Source of the DNA: Oscillospiraceae bacterium | GTDB lineage: Bacteria > Bacillota_A > Clostridia > Oscillospirales > Ruminococcaceae | Assembly: GCA_004558145.1 (NCBI GenBank) | Contig: SFDQ01000002.1 | Coordinates: 1 to 64,000 of the forward strand | DNA length: 64,000 bases | Reading direction: 5' to 3' | In this document: positions 58,290 through 64,000 of the stretch, piece by piece | How the letters are laid out: each line of letters begins with the position of its first letter | How positions within the stretch are numbered: position 1 is the stretch's first letter | Program-made: the position numbers and the translations under genes | Notes under the pieces: model-generated | What the model was told of the DNA's origin: nothing | The model's input: the letters and a program-made list of their open reading frames with translations, nothing else | Databases searched by the model: none

Positions 58290-59024
58290 TCAATTGCCTG
58301 ATTCGCAGATCATCTTTTTTATCATGTCCAGATCTTTTTCTGTATCCACAGACAGGCTGGCACAGTTATGAACAATAACAAATTTGAGCCGTTTTCCATA
58401 ATCCAGGAAACGGAGCGTATCGATACCTTCGATCCGCTCGAACCGGCCCGGTGTAGAGTTCTTGTAAAAATCCAGCATTTTTTTATTGTATCCGATAATG
58501 CCTACATGCTTGTAATATTGAAAGTCCAGCTGTTTAAACGGATACGGCACAGGGGTGCGAGACATATACAGCGCATTCATATTCTCGTCAAAGACCACCT
58601 TGATATTAGACGGGTCCATCACCTGTGCCGGATCGTGCATTTCCGTGATAATGTTGGTCCCGAACTCAACATCCACAGGCACACTTTGAGGGATCGCAGC
58701 CGCAATGGCTCTTGTGTCAATGAGTGGCTCGTCCCCATTCAGCTGCACATAAAAATCCGCCTGGATGGAATCAGACACTTCCTGAAGCCGATGAGCGCCC
58801 GTTGGATGCTCGCTCGATGTCATAACACAGGGGATACCATTTTCATCGCAAACAGCCCGAATACGCTCGTCATCCGTCGCCACATAAATTTCATCCAATT
58901 CCTTAACTTCCTGCACGCGGTGATATACCCACCAAATCATGGGGTGCCCGAAAATATCCTTCAGCGGCTTGCCCGGCAACCGGGTGGAACCGTAACGCGC
59001 AGGGATGATGCCGACCACTTTCAT
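58290..59024 (-). CDS. kdsB: CMP-Kdo synthetase KdsB
   Basis: A 244-residue 3-deoxy-manno-octulosonate cytidylyltransferase. The N-terminal VVGIIPARYGSTRLPGKPLKDI and the VYVATDD-like and VQLNGDEPLI motifs are classic, and the length is exact. It makes CMP-Kdo from CTP and Kdo for incorporation into a glycan. No kdsA, kdsC or kdsD is in the window, so Kdo must be made elsewhere or the enzyme acts on a related sugar. Its presence in an apparent Gram-positive suggests a Kdo-containing capsule or exopolysaccharide. It is separated from the second flippase by 356 bases. Confidence 0.92.
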   Translation of the reverse strand: MKVVGIIPARYGSTRLPGKPLKDIFGHPMIWWVYHRVQEVKELDEIYVATDDERIRAVCDENGIPCVMTSSEHPTGAHRLQEVSDSIQADFYVQLNGDEPLIDTRAIAAAIPQSVPVDVEFGTNIITEMHDPAQVMDPSNIKVVFDENMNALYMSRTPVPYPFKQLDFQYYKHVGIIGYNKKMLDFYKNSTPGRFERIEGIDTLRFLDYGKRLKFVIVHNCASLSVDTEKDLDMIKKMICESGN

Positions 59025-59380
59025 ATTTTTCCTCCAAAATTCTGATACACAAAATGTTTCAACGTGCGCAACACTCTTTCACCAAACATTTCACCCACCG
59101 CAAAGGTTTCCAAATTTTCAACTGTCTGATATGATTTGCGGAGGAAAGATGCTGTTTGGATCACGGCACATAATTGCCTTTACACTTTGGATAAAACCAT
59201 TCTCGCTCTTTCGGGCAAGCGGCCTTTTTTATATGTGCTTCCACAAGCGCAACCGATACATCACTTTATTTTGTACTGTATCGCAACTGCGAATCCTTGT
59301 AAAGTTCCCCCGATTGCCTTCAAGGCAGCACTATAGCCAGATTGCCAATCCATCACACATAGATGAGCCACCCCGTCAGC
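59025..59380. other. AT-rich gap between kdsB and the second flippase
   Basis: No convincing gene. On the minus strand TTTACA (59303-59298), 17 bases, TACAGT (59280-59275) is a possible promoter for kdsB. The lower GC and the lack of a terminator suggest a remnant of a deleted gene, but no family could be recognised. Confidence 0.4.
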
Positions 59381-60832
59381 TCACTCCTTCCTCATGAGCA
59401 GTGCCAGAATCCTCTTCCTGTTCGCAAGCATCACCAATGCAATGACAAAAGCCAAGCCCCAACGCACCCAGGCATACGGGTACAGCATCATGAATCCATA
59501 TGCCGCCAGCACCAGAACCGCACCAACGCCTAACGAAAACTTGACACGGAACACATCGTGGCCTGCATGGAATTTTTTGTTCAGCTTGTACATCACAATG
59601 ACATGCAGCAGGGAATTAAAGATATAGCACACAAGAGTTGTCACGCTTGCGGCGGCATAGCCAAACCTCGAAATGAAAATATAGTTCAGCACAAGGTTGA
59701 GGATTGCCGTAAGCGAAGAGCAAACCATCACTGGTTTTGTACACTCGTGGTAAAACTCCATTATAGTGTACATATGGTAAAGGAATATGAAGTACATCGC
59801 AGTGGCCAGTGAGGGAATCAGGTACACCGACTGGGCATACTTATCTCCCGCCAGAATCCAGATGGCTTCCGGCGCAAGCAAGACAAGTCCGCACACGATG
59901 CCAGCAAACAGGATGTACAGCAGAGAAATGCTTCCCGTAATCTCCTTGTCTTTGCCGTCCTTCATTTTTTGGTAGGCCCAGGGAGTCATTGCCTGCGTGA
60001 GGCTGCTGTTGAAGATAAGAATCAGATTCGCTGCCGAATAAGCCACGCTGTAGATAGCGTTGTCGCCTGTACCACACATGGCCGTAATCATCATTTTATC
60101 CGACTGATTTAATATCACCAGCGAAAGATAGTGCGGTATCAGCGGAAGATTGAAGCGCAGCGCGTAGGTCCATATTTCTTTGTTGAACCAGGGCCGTTTT
60201 TTTGCAAAAGTGTAGATGTAAAGGATGGCGCCGAGAACTATATATATTAAATATTGTCCCCATACTTTGGCTTCCGCCTTGTTTTCAGAGACCAAGATCA
60301 TCCCTACCGAGAGAAGCGGTGAAGCGAATGAAGTTATAAGTGTGATTTGGATCACTCGCCGGTAGTGATACTCATATCTTGCACGGCTCAGCCAAAATCC
60401 ATAGGGGTTATAAAATGCGCACTGCAGTGCCATGCAGACAAGCAATGAAAAAGGCAGTGATGTGAGCGCTGACATGGGCTTATTGAAAAGCATCATGGCC
60501 GTGCCGCCAATAACACCTAACACCAGTGACAGCCCCATTGCCGCCGAATCATAGGCATCCCGGTCATCCTTGTACTTCAGCATGGCGTTGCTATAGACAC
60601 CCGCATTCAGGCTTAACGTGATGATTGCGCTCAGAATGCTGTACCATGCAGCGTAGTTGCTCGTAAGGCCATAGTCGTTCGTGGAAAGGACCCGAGTAAA
60701 AACAGTTGTTGCAGCAACGCTGGTCACATGGGGAAGCGCACTGCAAAAGACGAACCATATAGCCGCCCGCATTTCAATCGTTAACAGCCTGTATTTCTTC
60801 ACCAGCCCGGATATGAAAGGAATCTTGTTCAC
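59381..60832 (-). CDS. Second polysaccharide flippase (MOP/PST family)
   Basis: A 483-residue flippase with about 12-14 helices. The N-terminal IWFVFCSALPHVTSVAATTVFTRVLSTNDYGLTSNY pattern and Pro-rich loops fit the polysaccharide transporter family, distinct in sequence from the flippase at 50.3-51.8 kb. Start at GTG 60832, after GAGGAGAATCC. It suggests a second, separate lipid-linked glycan in this region. Confidence 0.9.
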   Translation of the reverse strand: MNKIPFISGLVKKYRLLTIEMRAAIWFVFCSALPHVTSVAATTVFTRVLSTNDYGLTSNYAAWYSILSAIITLSLNAGVYSNAMLKYKDDRDAYDSAAMGLSLVLGVIGGTAMMLFNKPMSALTSLPFSLLVCMALQCAFYNPYGFWLSRARYEYHYRRVIQITLITSFASPLLSVGMILVSENKAEAKVWGQYLIYIVLGAILYIYTFAKKRPWFNKEIWTYALRFNLPLIPHYLSLVILNQSDKMMITAMCGTGDNAIYSVAYSAANLILIFNSSLTQAMTPWAYQKMKDGKDKEITGSISLLYILFAGIVCGLVLLAPEAIWILAGDKYAQSVYLIPSLATAMYFIFLYHMYTIMEFYHECTKPVMVCSSLTAILNLVLNYIFISRFGYAAASVTTLVCYIFNSLLHVIVMYKLNKKFHAGHDVFRVKFSLGVGAVLVLAAYGFMMLYPYAWVRWGLAFVIALVMLANRKRILALLMRKE

Positions 60833-60877
60833 TCTTGTGGATTCTCCTCGTTGATATATTATCCTTCGGTCCAGCAC

Positions 60878-62131
60878 TTATTTCCGAATCTTTTCTTTCA
60901 ACGCCGCCACCTGCTCCGGTGAGAGTACTTTTTTAGCGATCTGCTTCGCAAAGTGTACTACCTTGTCCCAAGGATGCTGAAACAAGTATGCTTCAACCGT
61001 GAGAAGGAAATAGTATACCGGCATGTCGCCACGCAATTTTTGGTAGATCTCGCTATACATTTCGTTCATATAACGCCCAATACCATTGCTTCGGATTTTC
61101 ACCAGCATTCGGTGTTTATGCTTGTAGAAATATTCAACGTCAAAGCTTCCTTGGTAGTCATCCAGCTTGTCCAGTACATATAACGCACCTATGGTGCGCA
61201 AGCACTTTTCACATCGCCCGCAGTTCGTGTTTCCCTTCAAACACACTGTCAGTTCGCTATATGTGACCGGAAAATCACTAATAAAGCGTGTGCGTTGGAA
61301 CCGTGTTGCTTCGACGCCGGACGAATAAAACATCGTGGATTCATTGCTTGCAGACATCAAGTTAAACAAATCATAGTCCGCATTAGATTCCGAGGAAATG
61401 TCGAACAACTTCAACGAAAAGCCCGCGCTGATGTAATATACCGCAAACAGTTTTTGCAGACCCAATATCGCCCCTACCATGCGGAAAGTTCCTGACGTCG
61501 CATGATTCTGCTGATAGAACTCCATCAGATTGCTGTCAATTTCTATCAGCGGAAGTCCAAGCTTTTGAGCGACCCGTCGTGCTTTTATCAGTTCCTCGCG
61601 GAACCATTTCCGCGAAAAATCCCCGCCCTGGTACCCGAAGGAACCCACATTCATGGAAACAACGTGAGTAAGCCGGTAATCCGGCTCCACGTCCGGCTGC
61701 AAATACCTCAAAGCAGAATAGAAAGAGTCCACACCGCAGGAAAGGCCAGTACCCACAGCTTTTCCCGTGTTCAAATTCCGACTGTCAGGCTGAGCCTCCA
61801 CTGTAATGAAGCTGAAATTCTGCTGCGCCTGTGCAAGCACGGGAATATAGTAGCTTTTAATTTGGTGCAGCAGTTTTTCCGACACAGGCGCCTCGCACTG
61901 GATGTCAAACCCATGCTGCATCGCATAGGGCAAAATTGAAACGAGGAAAGCATCCGCCCGTTCATCACACAAATACTCCAGGTACTCCGCCGGGTAGATA
62001 AGCTGGCAGAGAAACGAAGGCATTCCTTCACGGGTGATCTCTGCACCCAAAACAGCTCGCCCATCCTGCATTTCGATTTTGGGCGCACTGATGCTCATGG
62101 TGCGCCTCGTTTGATCCATCGCTTTTTTCAT
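60878..62131 (-). CDS. PP-loop ATP pyrophosphatase with QueC-like Cys cluster, function unknown
   Basis: A 417-residue protein with an ATP-binding PP-loop (SCGVDS, 131-136) as in QueC, asparagine synthase and related N-type ATP pyrophosphatases. A zinc-type cluster C297-x6-C304-x2-C307-x2-C310 (NCGRCEKC) resembles that of QueC. An extra N-terminal domain of about 110 residues is not recognised. PP-loop enzymes activate a carbonyl or carboxyl by adenylation so that nitrogen or sulfur can be added. Lying between a flippase and a transferase gene, it probably modifies a glycan building block. Start at 62131, with GGGAGAAT ahead. Confidence 0.6.
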   Translation of the reverse strand: MKKAMDQTRRTMSISAPKIEMQDGRAVLGAEITREGMPSFLCQLIYPAEYLEYLCDERADAFLVSILPYAMQHGFDIQCEAPVSEKLLHQIKSYYIPVLAQAQQNFSFITVEAQPDSRNLNTGKAVGTGLSCGVDSFYSALRYLQPDVEPDYRLTHVVSMNVGSFGYQGGDFSRKWFREELIKARRVAQKLGLPLIEIDSNLMEFYQQNHATSGTFRMVGAILGLQKLFAVYYISAGFSLKLFDISSESNADYDLFNLMSASNESTMFYSSGVEATRFQRTRFISDFPVTYSELTVCLKGNTNCGRCEKCLRTIGALYVLDKLDDYQGSFDVEYFYKHKHRMLVKIRSNGIGRYMNEMYSEIYQKLRGDMPVYYFLLTVEAYLFQHPWDKVVHFAKQIAKKVLSPEQVAALKEKIRK

Positions 62132-62148
62132 TCAGTAATTCTCCCGTC

Positions 62149-63252
62149 TTATATGGAGACTATCTGCTTGACATCTGTACATATATGCACATTTTTCAGC
62201 TCTGGTACGTCTCCCATTTTTTCCAGCACCGACATCAAAGAGGAGATGGAGCGCTGGGCCAGCTTATTTTCTTCGCAATCGCACAAAGGGTGCAAAAAGG
62301 CAGCTTTTACCGCCTTGTGCGTCATCAGACTGCCAGACAGGACACTGGCCGACGTCGCTGTGAGCAGCACATGGCGCTTCTCATCCAGTCCCATTTGGAT
62401 CACTTCCCAAGGCACCACAGAGTTTTCGGCCACTGTAAGTCCTTCTCTTCGGAACCGCTCCGGGTCATCACGAGGATGTACTTTTATCAACAGTTCATCC
62501 TCGCCCACCAGCATCGCGATGTGCTTTACAAGTTCCAATTCATGGATCGGTGCGCCACCCTCGAAATCGCAGATACTGGAAAGATAGATGTACTTTTGCG
62601 GATACTCTGTTTTGGCATCGTCTGTGAAAAACACCGATTTCAAAATCGTCTGGATGTCTGCGGCGTCGCAAGCAGGTATCTGGCAAATCGGCAGTGGGCC
62701 CTGATACAGTTGGGGATACATGCAATAAAACGCCTGAACATCTTGCAGGATGCTTTTTCTTCCTCGCAGAACATTCATCTTTTCTGCCAGGCGCACCCGC
62801 CCAGGAAGCTTATCATTTTGCAGAAGAAGCTGCGGAGCACTATAGTTGAATATCCCCTCTTCATAAATAGCACAGACAAGATCCGGCGCACTTTTTTTCA
62901 GTGTGTAGTAAAGTGCAAGCGTAGACATGCCAACATTGAAAAAGAGGAATTCATCATATTTTTCATCTTTAAAGCGCATTACCCACGGAGGGACCTGTGC
63001 CGTGCCGACAAGCAGTGCACTTCCCATCTCTTGCAATATGCCCTTTTGCTTTGTGTCATCCTCTTTTGTGCAAGCCAGCGTCACACTATCAAACACGTTT
63101 TCGTGCCTGAGCCTGTCCGCGACGATCGACGCGTTTACAGAATGGTCCGACAAAAGCAGATCGACCCGGTGCTCTTTCAAAAGATTTTTCCGCATCTGGA
63201 TCAATACCGCAAGCTGAAAGTAGGTATTGCACAGACAAAGGACTTTTTTCAT
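62149..63252 (-). CDS. Putative sialyltransferase-like (GT52/polysialyltransferase-type) transferase
   Basis: A 367-residue cytoplasmic protein that opens like GT-B transferases of the GT52/polysialyltransferase group (CNTYFQLAVLIQM). Three motifs of the CMP-sugar-using families are visible: an acidic-acidic-Gly (EEG, 131-133, in YEEG), HP (259-260, in KVHPRD) and a Ser/Thr-Ser element (TATSAS, 298-303). This suggests transfer of a CMP-activated acidic sugar, such as the CMP-Kdo made by the KdsB nearby. The exact family is tentative. Confidence 0.6.
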   Translation of the reverse strand: MKKVLCLCNTYFQLAVLIQMRKNLLKEHRVDLLLSDHSVNASIVADRLRHENVFDSVTLACTKEDDTKQKGILQEMGSALLVGTAQVPPWVMRFKDEKYDEFLFFNVGMSTLALYYTLKKSAPDLVCAIYEEGIFNYSAPQLLLQNDKLPGRVRLAEKMNVLRGRKSILQDVQAFYCMYPQLYQGPLPICQIPACDAADIQTILKSVFFTDDAKTEYPQKYIYLSSICDFEGGAPIHELELVKHIAMLVGEDELLIKVHPRDDPERFRREGLTVAENSVVPWEVIQMGLDEKRHVLLTATSASVLSGSLMTHKAVKAAFLHPLCDCEENKLAQRSISSLMSVLEKMGDVPELKNVHICTDVKQIVSI

Positions 63253-63284
63253 CGCTTACCACCACTCTATACGCGCTGATCTTT

Positions 63285-64000
63285 TTATACTTGCTGATAA
63301 AACTTCATTCCCAGGAAAGACGCAATGGCTGCAATTCGGTTTTTTGTCCGCGCACGCCTGTCCATCAGCATTCGGACCCGGTATTCTTTCAAAAAAGCCC
63401 ATATCCTATACTGCTCATCTTTTATTGCCGCGTCGTCAGACTCAGCGTCTTTCATCCAACGCAGCACCTGACTGTAGGAGCTGAATTTTCTGGCTCTTGC
63501 AGCGGGAAGAAACTGCGGGCAGTTCTCTTGCACAAACGCCTCGATCGCATCCGCCGCATCCAGTTCATCCAAGTTGCGGCGGTCGAATTTCCGATACATG
63601 ATGCTGTCAGGATTTTTTCTGTACGCATAGAGCACCTGGGGAAGATAGACTACCGTCTGCGCGGCAAAAAGCATTTTGTAAATAGTAAACAGATCCTCAT
63701 AAAGGCGACCCTTGGGGAAAAGGTTTTTTTGGCAAAGCTCCGCACGGAACAGCTTGCCGCATGCACTGGTGTCAAACCCGGTCTGATACAGCATCGCTTC
63801 CATTGCCTGAGGTCCTGTAAATGACTTCGGCCCAGCGTTCGTATTTTCGAACGTCATCTCTTCCGAATCGGTTTTTGCCATATCGCAAACTACGACATCA
63901 GCCCCTGTGATTTTCGCCTGTTCCAGCAATCGCTCCAGCAGCTGGGGTGCTACCCAGTCGTCGCTATCGATATACGTGATATACTCGCCTTGCGCCACAG
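63285..64000 (-). CDS. Glycosyltransferase family 2 (5' end outside window)
   Basis: The C-terminal part of a GT2 enzyme, beginning in the middle of the fold at EYITYIDSDDWVAPQLLERLLEQA, the DxD region. The beginning lies beyond the right edge. The following KLFRAEL and LYEDLFTIYKMLFAAQTVVYLPQVLYAYRKNPDSIMYRKF segments are typical of GT2 capsule transferases. It is the first gene in this window of the right-hand polysaccharide unit. Confidence 0.9.
   Translation of the reverse strand, partial: VAQGEYITYIDSDDWVAPQLLERLLEQAKITGADVVVCDMAKTDSEEMTFENTNAGPKSFTGPQAMEAMLYQTGFDTSACGKLFRAELCQKNLFPKGRLYEDLFTIYKMLFAAQTVVYLPQVLYAYRKNPDSIMYRKFDRRNLDELDAADAIEAFVQENCPQFLPAARARKFSSYSQVLRWMKDAESDDAAIKDEQYRIWAFLKEYRVRMLMDRRARTKNRIAAIASFLGMKFYQQV

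Noticed and set aside
58290..59024. kdsB as evidence that the organism is Gram-negative
   Set aside because: No lipid A, LPS or outer-membrane gene is present, while many Gram-positive type families are. Kdo also occurs in capsules.

Overview
The window looks like a piece of a Gram-positive, high-GC Firmicute chromosome, most likely a clostridial gut anaerobe of the Oscillospiraceae type. This is inferred from AGGAGG-type ribosome binding sites, clostridial domain families (DUF4317, DUF5692-like, DUF6809-like), a YhgE/Pip protein, rubredoxin, a BlaI/M56 pair and a LicABCD-type phosphocholine cluster. No ribosomal or other taxonomic marker is present, so the genus is not called.

Positions 1-11.1 kb form a lower-GC accessory island. 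It holds a type I restriction-modification locus (hsdS cut by the left edge, hsdM, and a small Xre regulator with its own palindromic operator), an excisionase and tyrosine integrase, a GHKL ATPase fused to a RecB-like nuclease domain, a small DUF6809-like gene, an api92/YubB-like protein with an acidic Ser-rich tail, a coupled pair of tyrosine-recombinase-like proteins whose active-site residues look complementary, and a Phd/Doc toxin-antitoxin pair. It ends near strong terminators and a tRNA-Pro(GGG) at 11.4 kb whose 3' end faces the island.

From 11.6 to 44.6 kb is high-GC chromosomal sequence. In order: rubredoxin, a nitroreductase and a FadR-type regulator; a hypB - Fe-S flavoenzyme - hypA - membrane protein operon; a TetR/YhgE pair; a 1583-residue secreted surface protein; a BlaI/M56 pair; a MarR-controlled heterodimeric ABC exporter; a LysR regulator and a DUF4317 gene; a GntR-controlled operon (UroD-family protein, lipoprotein, two permeases, M24 peptidase); a MATE pump; and an orphan CofE-like ligase.

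From 44.6 to 64 kb nearly everything is on the minus strand and builds cell-surface polysaccharide. The left part has a LicB-like transporter, a nucleotidyltransferase paralogue with a truncated kinase tail, an HTH-LicC-LicA fusion, a Caps_synth glycosyltransferase, LicD, a Wzx flippase, two glycosyltransferases, a WbaP-type initiating transferase and a Wzy-like polymerase: a complete-looking phosphocholine-decorated polymer pathway. The right part, separated by a terminator, has an acyltransferase, a CMP-Kdo synthetase (kdsB), a second flippase, a PP-loop enzyme with a QueC-like cysteine cluster, a transferase with sialyltransferase-type motifs, and a GT2 cut by the right edge. It looks like a second glycan pathway that uses a CMP-activated acidic sugar.

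The most interesting items are the paired recombinases with split catalytic residues and nearby repeats, the GHKL-nuclease protein in a defence-like setting, and the Kdo/PP-loop polysaccharide cluster in what appears to be a Gram-positive.
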